A DNA stretch of 64,000 nucleotides from Geobacter sp. Its GTDB lineage: Bacteria > Desulfobacterota > Desulfuromonadia > Geobacterales > DSM-12255. Below, piece after piece: positions 8,581 through 16,436 of this stretch. How positions within the stretch are numbered: position 1 is the first letter of the stretch; each line of letters starts with the position of its first letter. The notes beneath the pieces were generated by a model. That model was not told the DNA's origin. It did not search any database and saw only the letters and a list, made by a program, of their open reading frames with translations. A program made the position numbers and the translations under genes. The stretch covers positions 1-64,000 of the forward strand of contig VFJK01000061.1 of assembly GCA_009886125.1 (NCBI GenBank), given 5' to 3'.

Positions 8581-9060
8581 CTACTCCTCCCCACGCGGCC
8601 GTAGCGGAATAACCTTCGCCGGCCCCTCCTTCAGAAACCGCTCATATCTCTTTGCCCAGTAACAAAAGCCGGCCACACCCACCTCCCCGATTTCGGCGAG
8701 TTCGCCGGCCCAGTCCGCGCAGAGATCGGCGAGCATGAGATCGGAGACCTCCCCTATCCAGGGCTGGTACACGACTTCCCCTTCTCCGGAATCGGTATCC
8801 GCCTTCAGCAGCAGGTATTTTTTCTCTCCGGCAATCGCGGTGAACAGCTCTTCGTCGTTGCCGGCTGTCTCCGTTACGCAGACGGCGTCTACGCCGTATT
8901 CCTCGGGAGCGAACTTCCCGCGCCATGCATCGGCAGGAATGGTGCCCGCCCCTGCAAGGGCCGTGCAGATCGCCTCAAACTCCTCTCCGGCTTCCGCCTC
9001 GACGTCTGCGTACTCGAATACCGGCCGGACCAGCCTGACCCTGAACCTCTTTTTCTCCAT
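8581..9060 (-). CDS. Hypothetical acidic protein
   Basis: Protein of 159 residues that I do not recognise. It is acidic (many Glu/Asp) with no signal peptide or membrane segment. The N-terminal strand pattern MEKKRFRVRLVRPVFEYADVEVEAG-like resembles small DpnD/PcfM-type or plasmid-borne proteins, but only weakly. GGAGAGAACGCG lies before the start. Codon use is GC-rich like the host. It stands alone between repeats. Confidence 0.6.
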   Translation of the reverse strand: MEKKRFRVRLVRPVFEYADVEAEAGEEFEAICTALAGAGTIPADAWRGKFAPEEYGVDAVCVTETAGNDEELFTAIAGEKKYLLLKADTDSGEGEVVYQPWIGEVSDLMLADLCADWAGELAEIGEVGVAGFCYWAKRYERFLKEGPAKVIPLRPRGEE

Positions 9061-9153
9061 CGCGTTCTCTCCTGATACCGCAGCATCTGACAGGCAGAAT
9101 TCCGTAGACGTCCATGCTTAATTCAAAAAGCAGAATTCCGGGGACCTTACTTA

Positions 9154-9177
9154 AAAGGCGGCCAATCGGCCGCCTTT
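9154..9177. repeat. AAAGGCG palindrome, perfect copy
   Basis: Perfect 10-bp arms (AAAGGCGGCC / GGCCGCCTTT) around AATC, preceded by GGGGACCTTACTTA. It lies just downstream of higA on the minus strand, so it may end that transcript. Confidence 0.7.
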
Positions 9178-9183
9178 GCAGTT

Positions 9184-9555
9184 TCACGCATGATGCAAAT
9201 TCGCCGGTTGAATGAGCGCCTCGGCAGGTATACCGAGCTTGTCGTGCAGATTGCGGATCATGGTAAGCGTGAGCCCGCGCTTGTGATTGAAGACTTCCGA
9301 AACCCTGGCACGGCTCCCCATTAACGGCTCCAGGTCCTGCCGGGTGATGCCGCGGCTCTCCATCCAGTACTTGATCGCTTCTACCGGATCGGGTGACGTG
9401 ATGACATAATGGTTCTTCTCAAAGGCTTCAAGCAGCGTGGTCAGAACTTCCAGCCGATCACCTTCCGGTGTATCCGGGGCAGCATCAAACAGACGCTCGA
9501 CTTCTGCAAGGGTTGCCTGATAATCTTCTTCCGATTTTATCGGCCTTATTTCCAT
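9184..9555 (-). CDS. higA: HigA-type antitoxin
   Basis: Antitoxin of 123 residues with a C-terminal helix-turn-helix: ESRGITRQDLEPLMGSRARVSEVFNHKRGLTLTMIRNLHDKLGIPAEALI (about residues 65-117). It should bind the HigB toxin and repress the operon. The track's start at 9606 is too early; the ATG at 9555 (MEIRPIKSEEDYQ) has AAAGGAG at good spacing and gives the normal family length. It is encoded downstream of the toxin, the usual order for HigBA. Confidence 0.92.
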   Translation of the reverse strand: MEIRPIKSEEDYQATLAEVERLFDAAPDTPEGDRLEVLTTLLEAFEKNHYVITSPDPVEAIKYWMESRGITRQDLEPLMGSRARVSEVFNHKRGLTLTMIRNLHDKLGIPAEALIQPANLHHA

Positions 9556-9568
9556 GGTATTTACTCCT

Positions 9569-9862
9569 TTAAACTTGCGTCGCATCAATCCGGTCATATT
9601 CTGCATGGGTACCTACAAACCGGATGTAGGCGATGCCGAAACGGTAATTGATCGCGACAATCAAACGATAATCGTTGCCCTTGATATTGAAAACAACCCG
9701 ATTGTTGGCAACGATGCTGGCGTTACGATAAATTGCCTTGATATCAGCAGGTGATTGCCATACGGCATGCTTCGCATCCTCGTACCACGCCTGCAATGAC
9801 TGCCGTGCCTGGGGATGACCTTCCCAAAACTCCCGCAAGGTTTTCAGCGCGATTATTCTCAT
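9569..9862 (-). CDS. higB: HigB-type mRNA interferase toxin
   Basis: Toxin of 97 residues in the HigB subgroup of the RelE/ParE fold. The family pattern is clear: ALKTLREFWEGHPQARQSLQAWYEDAKHAVWQSPADIKAIYRNASIV followed by NRVVFNIKGNDYRLIVAINY and IRFVGTHAEYDRIDA. Cleavage of ribosome-bound mRNA is the known role of the family. The gene is first in the operon, 13 bases ahead of higA, with a perfect 19-bp palindrome just upstream. Confidence 0.93.
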   Translation of the reverse strand: MRIIALKTLREFWEGHPQARQSLQAWYEDAKHAVWQSPADIKAIYRNASIVANNRVVFNIKGNDYRLIVAINYRFGIAYIRFVGTHAEYDRIDATQV

Positions 9863-9878
9863 GCTTTGAATACTACCA

Positions 9879-9897
9879 TGTTACCAAATTGGTAACA
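9879..9897 (-). promoter_or_regulatory. HigA operator palindrome
   Basis: TGTTACCAAATTGGTAACA is a perfect inverted repeat (9-bp arms, one central base) 17 bases upstream of the higB start. It is a strong candidate for autorepression by HigA. Confidence 0.75.
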
Positions 9898-9944
9898 ATA
9901 AAAATCTAATCCCAGAGAAATCCGGGGGCATAATACCGACTGTT

Positions 9945-9966
9945 AAGGCGGCCGATCGGTCGCCTT
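9945..9966. repeat. AAGGCG palindrome copy
   Basis: AAGGCGGCC-GATC-GGTCGCCTT with the shared 3' flank GGCTGTTTCT. A half copy (GGCCGCCTTTGCTGTTTCT) follows at about 10838. Confidence 0.6.
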
Positions 9967-10039
9967 GGCTGTTTCTGGGATTGGTGGAGCAGTTGCCAGT
10001 AAGGCCAGCGGCCCTTTCACGAAGTGTTCAGGTGTAAAA

Positions 10040-10076
10040 ATAAATGGCCGATTTCATCGAAGAGATCGGCCATTTC
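10040..10076 (-). terminator. Terminator of receiver-PilZ gene
   Basis: GGCCGAT-N10-ATCGGCC hairpin at the stop of the minus-strand gene, followed on that strand by ATTTATTTTT. Confidence 0.7.
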
Positions 10077-10756
10077 TATGCATTGGCTATCAGGCCGGCT
10101 ATGGAAGTGACATAGTTATTGATGGCCCGCCGTTGTTGCTCGGGATGATCCGTGAACTTGACCCCGTAAAGGGTCTTGCTCTCCGGGGTTTCAGCAGATC
10201 GGACGATTTCCACTATCGTTTCTACTGGTGACGAATCGGGTAGAATGAACTGGCAACTGACGTGGTTACCCGGCGTCAACTGGTATTCAGATGCCAGCGA
10301 CATACCGGTACTGCTGATGTCATGGGAGAGGCAGAAAAACTCATCTTCAGAGGTCTTGCTTAATACCTCGACTTTGAGTTTGACCCGTTGGCTTTTGCTT
10401 TCCGATAGATTGATATACCTGCCCACGATCTCCATGAGTTGAACCGGGTCTACCGGTTTCAGGATCACGGCGATTGCACCGCTCTGCTCGACTTTTTCCA
10501 TATTGTTCGGGGTATTGTGACAGACGAGGATGACAGGGACTTCGCCGTTTTGAAGGAGACGAGAGCAGAGGGTGCATCCATCCGTCTCTTCGAGGACCAT
10601 GTCGGTAAGGATGAGGTCGAAATGATACTTCTCGTTCAGCCTGACGGCGTCTTCGCCGCGTGTGCAACTACAAAGCTGAAAACCTCTTCGCCGCAGGAGC
10701 TCAAGGTTCCTGTTCAGAAATAACTGAGCCGCACTTGCTAAGAGGACCTTTTTCAT
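10076..10756 (-). CDS. Response-regulator receiver domain with PilZ domain
   Basis: Protein of 226 residues. Residues 1-120 form a CheY-like receiver: VLLASAAQLFLNRNLELLRRRGF, phospho-acceptor candidate in DLILTDMVLEETDG, and the conserved lysine in VILKPVDP. The C-terminal half (RVKLKVEVLSKTSEDEFFCLSHDISSTGMSLASE) is PilZ-like. The usual RxxxR and D/NxSxxG c-di-GMP residues appear as R-V-K-L-K and DISSTG, so binding is possible but not certain. The ATG at 10756 after AGGGTGAG is preferred to the longer track start. No histidine kinase adjoins it. Confidence 0.82.
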   Translation of the reverse strand: MKKVLLASAAQLFLNRNLELLRRRGFQLCSCTRGEDAVRLNEKYHFDLILTDMVLEETDGCTLCSRLLQNGEVPVILVCHNTPNNMEKVEQSGAIAVILKPVDPVQLMEIVGRYINLSESKSQRVKLKVEVLSKTSEDEFFCLSHDISSTGMSLASEYQLTPGNHVSCQFILPDSSPVETIVEIVRSAETPESKTLYGVKFTDHPEQQRRAINNYVTSIAGLIANA

Positions 10757-10858
10757 CATCTCACCCTGGTTTCTATATAGCAAACTCACCCGGATTTCTC
10801 AACCACTTAATGAGAGATGCCGGGAGGATATTCAGCAGGCCGCCTTTGCTGTTTCTCT

Positions 10859-11107
10859 CTATCTCCCCACCGAATACCACGTTCCCTTGCCGGTTCCATG
10901 TTGCTCCAGATATCCAGTTTGAACAAGCTGACGCAGGTGCAGCTTGACAGTATTGCGATTAGCGGCCAGAAGAGTTACTGCAGCGGCAATGGTGATTCTG
11001 CCGCGCTCCCTGGCGATTGCCAGTATCTTTTCTTCCAGCGGGGCCAGCTTCTCCAGTAACTGTTCGCACTCGATCTTGCCGAGCAGGATACAATCGGAAT
11101 TACCCAT
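10859..11107 (-). CDS. Small winged helix-turn-helix protein
   Basis: Protein of 82 residues. The last 50 (RERGRITIAAAVTLLAANRNTVKLHLRQLVQTGYLEQHGTGKGTWYSVGR) form a winged helix like the C-terminal DNA-binding module of Fic- and AlbA/RecG-like regulators, with the wing GTGKGTWY. The N-terminal helix (CEQLLEKLAPLEEKILAIA) may dimerise. The target is unknown. It could be a stand-alone regulator or a remnant of a larger protein. Confidence 0.65.
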   Translation of the reverse strand: MGNSDCILLGKIECEQLLEKLAPLEEKILAIARERGRITIAAAVTLLAANRNTVKLHLRQLVQTGYLEQHGTGKGTWYSVGR

Positions 11108-11191
11108 AAATATACCCTTATGGTTTTCTTTACCGAACGGGAATAATACTCCTGTTCCGTCTTTTTCAGGGGCAACCTTCCAGCCTTATCG

Positions 11192-11223
11192 CAAAAAAAA
11201 CGGCCCCTGAAAGCGGGGCCGTC
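11192..11223 (-). terminator. Terminator of SnoaL-like gene
   Basis: On the minus strand ACGGCCCC-GCTTTCA-GGGGCCGT is followed by TTTTTTT, 24 bases after the stop of the gene at 11247. Confidence 0.88.
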
Positions 11224-11246
11224 CGTAACCGAAATAAAGAAACAGG

Positions 11247-11651
11247 CTAATGGGCGATCGACTGGCGGTACTTGTTGATCTCCCGGACCAGATCAGTCCG
11301 GTCGAAGTAGATTTCGTTGCGCCGGATCTTCCCCTCTTTATTGAACTGCAGGAAGCAGAGCGCAGAGCATTCAATGATCTTGTCACCGACCGGTATGCGT
11401 GCCTCAAGCCTGTTCATGAAACCACCCTCCAGCGGGATCGGCTCCACCTGTCTCCATATCCAGGTCGGGTTATTCCCGAGAACCTTGGTGAAGTAGATAG
11501 TCAGCTGCTCTTTACCCTGAATCCCGGCAGGACGGCCGGGATCAAGGAAAAATGCGTCATCAGCATAGAAAGCTAACAGGCGGTCGGGATTGTTGCCGGT
11601 CCAGGCTGGCAGCCACTGATCAGTAAAAGCTCGTGCTTCTTCAGTCGTCAT
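11247..11651 (-). CDS. SnoaL-like / NTF2-fold protein
   Basis: Protein of 134 residues with the cone-shaped NTF2/SnoaL fold. Visible features are FTDQWLPAWTGNNPDRLLAFYADDAFFLDPGRPAGIQGKEQL (about 8-50) and the central strands IIECSALCFLQFNKEGKIRRNEIYFDR. Members are small-molecule isomerases, hydrolases or binding proteins. The substrate cannot be assigned. Its transcript ends at a strong terminator. It lies downstream of the universal stress protein gene on the same strand with a gap of about 58 bases. Confidence 0.8.
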   Translation of the reverse strand: MTTEEARAFTDQWLPAWTGNNPDRLLAFYADDAFFLDPGRPAGIQGKEQLTIYFTKVLGNNPTWIWRQVEPIPLEGGFMNRLEARIPVGDKIIECSALCFLQFNKEGKIRRNEIYFDRTDLVREINKYRQSIAH

Positions 11652-11709
11652 AGTGGGCAGGGCTCCTCGATTGAATATGTATCCTTTCTATGCGAAGCGG
11701 TGCCTGCTG

Positions 11710-12528
11710 TCAATGCGAAATAAGGACCGGCAGGGTCATGTGATTCATCAGATGCCGGGCGACCGGCCCCAACGTGAACACTCCTCGCCGGTTCGGCGCA
11801 AAGGCTCCCATGGCTAGCAGGTCCATCTTTTGTTCACAGGCGTGATTCAACAGGACGTCGCCTATCGGAAAGCTGGCTGAGGTCAGGATCTGGTCATGAG
11901 TGGCCGCAATTCCGTGACAGGCTAGATATTCGCACAGCTTCAGGGCATCTTTTTCGGCCTGTTCGTCGTTGGTTCCCTGAGAATTGACTGTGACGACACT
12001 GACGTGCCGGGCCTTTTCCAGGATTGCCATGGCGTCGTTCACGATCCTTGACGACTCACGCCCGGCGCGCCAGGCTATCATCACCCGTTCTACTGAAACA
12101 GCAAAGCTGCCGGCGTAAGGAACCACCAGGACCGGCCGGCCTGTTCCCAAGCCGAGCCGCTCCGGGAGGTCAACCGGTGTCACACTGTTCTGCGCACTAT
12201 GGTCCGTTTGACTGACGATTACCAGATCGGAGTAATAAGCGTAGATATTGACAACTTCCGAAATCCCGACACCGACAACAGACCAGTCCACATAGAGCCA
12301 TTCAGCCGATATTCCGGCCAGCGCTGTCTTTTCCCTGAACAGTGCTTCTATCCTGGCGACTGCCTCTGCTTCTCCGGTGGCAGGACCGGAAGCGTAATAT
12401 GAGTGAGTGACGACATAAATCCCCTTAAGACGGGCTCCATGCAGACGGGCAATATTGATTGCCAGTTCGATTCGTGCCAGGCAGTTGGCCGAATTGTCCA
12501 GGTGGAGCAGGATGTCTTTGAATGCCAT
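11710..12528 (-). CDS. Universal stress protein, tandem UspA domains
   Basis: Protein of 272 residues containing two Usp folds. The first runs from MAFKDILLHLDNSANCLARIELAINIARLHGARL to PVLVVPYAG. The second runs from VERVMIAWRAGRESSRIVNDAM to the nucleotide-loop-like DLLAMGAFAPNRRGVFTLGPVARHLMNHMTLPVLISH. The G-2x-G-9x-G-S/T ATP motif is only partial here (MGAFAPNRRG). It probably acts in the cytoplasm under starvation or stress. It is encoded just downstream of the merR gene. Confidence 0.88.
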   Translation of the reverse strand: MAFKDILLHLDNSANCLARIELAINIARLHGARLKGIYVVTHSYYASGPATGEAEAVARIEALFREKTALAGISAEWLYVDWSVVGVGISEVVNIYAYYSDLVIVSQTDHSAQNSVTPVDLPERLGLGTGRPVLVVPYAGSFAVSVERVMIAWRAGRESSRIVNDAMAILEKARHVSVVTVNSQGTNDEQAEKDALKLCEYLACHGIAATHDQILTSASFPIGDVLLNHACEQKMDLLAMGAFAPNRRGVFTLGPVARHLMNHMTLPVLISH

Positions 12529-12607
12529 AACGACTCCTTGTTGTTACCATTCTCCCGGGGCGGGAATCAGACCGGATCGCCCCTGAGGTGCATCACAGTG
12601 ATCGGCG

Positions 12608-13009
12608 CTATTCAGGCGCCAGCTGGAAACGCTTTATCATCCGTTGGCGGTAATCGATGATCTCCTTGCGCAAAGAAGCCAGCTTGGACATCTTTTCGTC
12701 CAGGCTGTTAATATGTTTATCGAGCATCTCGATCAGTCGCGGGATCACCCGGTCTGTCTCTTTTGCTTCAGCATAGACGGAATCAAGCTCCTGCATCTCC
12801 TTGATGGAGAGCCCCAGCTCTTTAAGTCGCAGGATGAATTTGAGCTTGCGTACATCCACCGGCGCATAGACCCTCACCGCACCTTCCAGTCGACGCGGCG
12901 GGGACATGATCCCCATCTCCTCGTAGTAGCGCAGCGTCCGGGTCGTTACCCCGATGGTCTTGGCCAGGTTGCCGATCGAAATGAACTCTTCGTTAGTGTC
13001 GCTTTTCAT
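12608..13009 (-). CDS. MerR family regulator, LiuR-like candidate
   Basis: Transcriptional regulator of 133 residues. The MerR winged HTH is clear: ISIGNLAKTIGVTTRTLRYYEEMGIMSPPRR (about 10-40), then VRVYAPVDVRKLKFILRLKELGLSIKEMQEL. A dimerising coiled coil (LDKHINSLDEKMSKLASLRKEIIDY) follows. There are no metal-binding cysteines, unlike CueR or ZntR. It lies next to the Liv/acyl-CoA genes, like LiuR-type MerR proteins that control branched-chain and fatty acid catabolism. The ACGTAAAC-like motifs nearby would be its sites (inference). Confidence 0.85.
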   Translation of the reverse strand: MKSDTNEEFISIGNLAKTIGVTTRTLRYYEEMGIMSPPRRLEGAVRVYAPVDVRKLKFILRLKELGLSIKEMQELDSVYAEAKETDRVIPRLIEMLDKHINSLDEKMSKLASLRKEIIDYRQRMIKRFQLAPE

Positions 13010-13060
13010 GGTAATAACCGCCCCGGATCTTCCATGCCGGTATTCAGGCCGGGAATCTGA

Positions 13061-13080
13061 CTAGTGTACGTTTTTGGAAT
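13061..13080 (-). promoter_or_regulatory. ACGT-type motif upstream of merR
   Basis: Minus-strand text CCAAAAACGTACACTAGTCA upstream of merR resembles the AACGTAAAC motif found before icmF and the thiolase gene. It would allow autoregulation. The support is weak on its own. Confidence 0.35.
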
Positions 13081-13096
13081 TCGGAATCTTCTGCGT

Positions 13097-13888
13097 CTAC
13101 AGCCAGCGCTTTCTGCGGCGATACTGCTTCAACTCCCGGTAGTTTTTTTTGTCAGCCCCTTCCGAAAGGCCCAGATAAAACTCTTTTACATCCTCATTAG
13201 CTTTCATCTGTTCGGCAGTGCCGCTCAGTACAATCCTGCCACCTTCCATGATATACGCATGATCGGATATGCCGAAGGCGACATTGGCGTTCTGCTCGAC
13301 AAGCAGAATGGTGGTCTTCTCTTCACTGTTTATTTTTTTGATGAGCTGGAAGATCTCCTGGACCAGCAGCGGTGCTATGCCGAGAGACGGCTCATCAAGG
13401 AGCATCAGTTTTGGGCGGGCCATCAGCGCCCTGCCAATGGCAAGCATCTGCTGTTCTCCTCCTGAAAGATAGCCAGAAAGCTGGTTTCTTCTTTCCCGCA
13501 AGCGGGGGAAATAGTCGTAGACAAGGTCTTTGTCTCTTTTGAAACCTGCCTTGTCTTTTCTGGTATGTCCGCCGACTATGATATTTTCTTCTACGGTCAT
13601 ATCATCAAAGACCCGGCGCCCTTCCATGACCTGAAAAATTCCTTTGCGGACGATCTCTTCCGGGTTCAGGTTGCTGATCCGCTCACCCATGAACTCGATT
13701 GAGCCGTCAGTCACTTCCCCGTCTTCAGACTTAAGCAGTCCGGATATCGCTTTCAGGGTTGTGCTTTTACCGGCGCCGTTCGCTCCGAGCAGGGCAACGA
13801 TCTTCCCTTCCGGGACATGCATGGTAAGGCCCTTGAGGACGAGAATGACTTTATTGTAGATCACTTCTGCGTTGCTGATCTTGAGCAT
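13097..13888 (-). CDS. livF: Liv-type ABC transporter ATP-binding protein LivF
   Basis: ATPase of 263 residues for a branched-chain amino acid or acyl-type substrate importer. Walker A is LLGANGAGKSTTLKAISGLL (about 33-52), the signature is YLSGGEQQMLAIGRALM, and Walker B is KLMLLDEPSLGIAP. The LivF-specific GIFQVMEGRRVFDDMTVEENI stretch is present. The C-terminus (KKNYRELKQYRRRKRWL) is unusually basic and longer than E. coli LivF. It is the last transporter gene of the minus-strand operon and pairs with LivG. Confidence 0.93.
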   Translation of the reverse strand: MLKISNAEVIYNKVILVLKGLTMHVPEGKIVALLGANGAGKSTTLKAISGLLKSEDGEVTDGSIEFMGERISNLNPEEIVRKGIFQVMEGRRVFDDMTVEENIIVGGHTRKDKAGFKRDKDLVYDYFPRLRERRNQLSGYLSGGEQQMLAIGRALMARPKLMLLDEPSLGIAPLLVQEIFQLIKKINSEEKTTILLVEQNANVAFGISDHAYIMEGGRIVLSGTAEQMKANEDVKEFYLGLSEGADKKNYRELKQYRRRKRWL

Positions 13889-13912
13889 TTATCTGAACCT
13901 CGGAGTTCGTCC

Positions 13913-13942
13913 GTATGGGGAGAGGTTGACCTCTCCCCATAC
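13913..13942 (-). repeat. Intercistronic hairpin between livJ and livF
   Basis: Perfect 14-bp stem GTATGGGGAGAGGT / ACCTCTCCCCATAC with a TG centre and no T-run on the transcribed strand. It probably protects the upstream livJ message 3' end or sets unequal expression rather than terminating. Confidence 0.65.
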
Positions 13943-13990
13943 ATCTATTCACACCTTTAACTACTCAACAACTTAACCAATCAACCGTTT

Positions 13991-15172
13991 CTACAGCCCC
14001 AGCCACTCTTTTTTGCGCGGTGTTTCCTGATCAGCCACCTTGACCATTTTGCCACCCTTGATTACATAAATGGTGGTCTTGGTGGTGCCACGATGGTCGG
14101 TTGCTGTGTAGGTAAGCGGCGGAACCAGACCCCCGGTTTCGAAGTTTTTCATGGTTTCCATCGCCTTCTTCACTCCTTCACCAGTGAGCTGTTTGTTCTT
14201 GTCGGCGATTTTGAGGGCTTCTGCCCAGGTCAGACCATACGCCCAGCCCCGCACGTAAACTGTATCGCGTTGATCTTTGGTGGGGTGTTTCTTGTCCCAG
14301 TCCAGGATCTGTTTCATGCCGGGGACATTGGCACCGTAAGGAACATTGGTAGTCATGCCGTAAACACCTTCAGCAGCTTCACCGGCAAGTTTCGGCAGCG
14401 CTTCGGTCATGCCGTAGTTACCGAGGAAGAAAATCGTCTTGATTCCAAGTTTCTTGGCGTCTTTGAGCAGGTTGGCGCATGGGGCGACGGTCGTCTGCAC
14501 GTAGGCGTAATCAGGATTTTTCTTCTGCATGCTGAGAAGATTGGAGGTTACGTCCTGCACCGGTGCCGGGATAATCTCTTCATGTACCAGATTGATGCCA
14601 AGTTCTTTGGCGTATTGCCGACCCGCCTCGATCGGTGCTTTGCCGAAACCGTGGTTCGGATAGATGAAGGCTACCTTGGCAGCTTCTTTTCCTTTCCAGT
14701 TCTTTTTGACGTAATCGAGAAAGCCGCGGATCTGGTCGGAATAGCTGGCGCCGACGAAGAAGTTGTATGGTGTTTTGGTCGGGTCGGTCAGATGGCCCGA
14801 ATAGGACGCAGAAAAATAGGGAATCTTGTCCTTGGCAATAGTTTCTTTCAAAGCTTCGGTATCACCTGTTCCCCAACCGTTAATCATAACAACCTTGTCC
14901 GACTCGACGAACTTCTTGTACGTTGCAGTTGCTTGAGGAATTTTGTAGGCATAATCAACATTGATAAGTTCAATTTTCTTTCCGTTGATCCCGCCCTTGG
15001 CGTTGATCGAAGCGATAGCGTCCTGAACGCCGTCAGCAAATGGTTTGCCGACGTCAGCCGTGACACCGGTCAGGTCCCATAACCCGCCGACCTTGATAGT
15101 CTCCGCTGCAAATGATGCTGATGCGATTGTTAATGCTGCTGTCACTGTTACGAGAATTCTTCCGAATTTCAT
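13991..15172 (-). CDS. livJ: Liv-type ABC transporter substrate-binding protein
   Basis: Periplasmic binding protein of 393 residues. A signal peptide (MKFGRILVTVTAALTIASASFAAE) is followed by TIKVGGLWDLTGVTADVGKPFADGVQDAIASINAKGGINGKKIEL, typical of type I receptors for branched-chain amino acids, amides or aromatic acids. The ligand cannot be read from sequence, and an acyl acid is plausible given the neighbouring ligase. GGGAGGTAGCT before the start is a strong ribosome-binding site. It is followed by an intercistronic hairpin and livF. Confidence 0.92.
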   Translation of the reverse strand: MKFGRILVTVTAALTIASASFAAETIKVGGLWDLTGVTADVGKPFADGVQDAIASINAKGGINGKKIELINVDYAYKIPQATATYKKFVESDKVVMINGWGTGDTEALKETIAKDKIPYFSASYSGHLTDPTKTPYNFFVGASYSDQIRGFLDYVKKNWKGKEAAKVAFIYPNHGFGKAPIEAGRQYAKELGINLVHEEIIPAPVQDVTSNLLSMQKKNPDYAYVQTTVAPCANLLKDAKKLGIKTIFFLGNYGMTEALPKLAGEAAEGVYGMTTNVPYGANVPGMKQILDWDKKHPTKDQRDTVYVRGWAYGLTWAEALKIADKNKQLTGEGVKKAMETMKNFETGGLVPPLTYTATDHRGTTKTTIYVIKGGKMVKVADQETPRKKEWLGL

Positions 15173-15257
15173 AGCTACCTCCCTTTGTGTGTTTTACTGC
15201 CCGATATGATTTTTCTTCCTGGTCATGCACGACGTTAATGCCGCTGCATTCTGTCAA

Positions 15258-15275
15258 AAGCTTACGTTACGACTC
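15258..15275 (-). promoter_or_regulatory. AACGTAAG motif upstream of livJ
   Basis: Minus-strand GTCGTAACGTAAGCTTTT lies about 90 bases upstream of livJ and resembles the AACGTAAAC motif of the same regulon. Confidence 0.35.
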
Positions 15276-15288
15276 TATGCCGTCACTG

Positions 15289-16326
15289 TCAGAACGGATA
15301 TATTTTCCAGTAATTTCTGATTCTATGCCAGCGGGCAGCCAACCCGTGTGGTTCGAAAAGGATGAAGACAACGACAAAAATACCGAAGACCAGTTCCTTC
15401 ATGGCTGCCAGCTTGGCGACAAGTAAAGGAAAAGGTCCGGCCAATGCTGACGTTGACAGTCTGAGCAATTCTGGAAGCAGGGTGATGAAAACTGCGCCAT
15501 AGATAGATCCGAGGATGCTGCCGAGTCCGCCGATAATGATCATGCCGAGATAATCGATAGCGACCGTGATCGGGAATGTTTCCGGAGAGATGATTTTTGC
15601 CTGATATGCTACCAGTGCTCCGGCAACGCCGACATAAAAAGAGCTGATTCCGAAAGAGAGGAGCTTGTACTTCAGGATGTTGACACCCATGACTTCTGCG
15701 GAAATAGCTTGATCCCGAATGGCGATAAAGGCTTTGCCGACTTTGGTGCGGAACAGGTTTTTGGCAAAAAGTACTGCCATGATCGCTATGACGAAAATAA
15801 GGAAGAACAGTCTGGCGTCAGTGTCAAAAGCAAAGCTGCCCAGTTTTGGGGGCGGGATGGAGAGTCCGGCCACTCCGCCGGTAACCGATTCCCATTTGAC
15901 GACAAGGAACTCGACAATAAAATGGGCTGCCAGGGTAGCCATTGCCAGATAAAGGCCCTTGATGCGCAGAGACGGGATCCCGACAAACATGCCGAAAAAG
16001 GCTGTCATCAGCCCGGCCAGAGGTATGCAGAGAAAGAAGGGCAGTCCGAACCTGGTTCCGAGGTAACCGCTGGAGAAGGCGCCGATAGCCATGAATGCAG
16101 CGTTACCGAGTGAGATCTGGCCGGTGAAGCCGGTCAGGATGTTCAGTCCGACGGCACCGATGACAGCTATTCCGATACGGTTGGCGATATCGAGCACGTA
16201 TCCAGGGGTATACAGCGGGACCGTGAAGAGGAGGCAGAGAAAAAGCCCGAGCATGATACGGGCACTGTTCGATTCGAAGATGGTCATATCTGCTGCATAA
16301 GATGTCTTGAAATCACCACAACGCAT
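15289..16326 (-). CDS. livM: Liv-type ABC transporter permease LivM
   Basis: Inner-membrane permease of 345 residues with about nine hydrophobic segments. The LivM motifs GLNILTGFTGQISLGNAAFMAIGAF (about 58-82), GLYLAMATLAAHFIVEF, and the ATPase-contacting loop AFIAIRDQAISAEVMGVNILKYKLLSFGISSFYVGVAGAL are all present. The C-terminus (FVVVFILFEPHGLAARWHRIRNYWKIYPF) is the usual LivM tail. It forms the channel with LivH. The first M may be slightly downstream (MTIFES at 16284), since the upstream dozen residues are not typical. Confidence 0.92.
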   Translation of the reverse strand: MRCGDFKTSYAADMTIFESNSARIMLGLFLCLLFTVPLYTPGYVLDIANRIGIAVIGAVGLNILTGFTGQISLGNAAFMAIGAFSSGYLGTRFGLPFFLCIPLAGLMTAFFGMFVGIPSLRIKGLYLAMATLAAHFIVEFLVVKWESVTGGVAGLSIPPPKLGSFAFDTDARLFFLIFVIAIMAVLFAKNLFRTKVGKAFIAIRDQAISAEVMGVNILKYKLLSFGISSFYVGVAGALVAYQAKIISPETFPITVAIDYLGMIIIGGLGSILGSIYGAVFITLLPELLRLSTSALAGPFPLLVAKLAAMKELVFGIFVVVFILFEPHGLAARWHRIRNYWKIYPF

Positions 16327-16349
16327 AACGCCTCACTTTGTGAAAGGTT

Positions 16350-16436
16350 AAAATCTAACCCCCCTCAATCCCCCCTTGTCAGGGGGGAAGTTTTTAAGCC
16401 TCCCTTGATAAAGGGGCGGTTTGGAGGGGTTTTAAA
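16350..16436. repeat. CCCCTTG(A/T)CAGGGG-family palindromic repeat
   Basis: AATCCCCCCTTGTCAGGGGGG followed by a second, diverged arm TCCCTTGATAAAGGGGCGG, inside the livH-livM gap and touching the livH stop. It is one of four family members in the window (others at 20133, 26776 and 37821). Confidence 0.75.

Noticed and set aside
14093-15082. 329-aa plus-strand ORF
   Set aside because: Antisense to livJ, with no start signal or family match.
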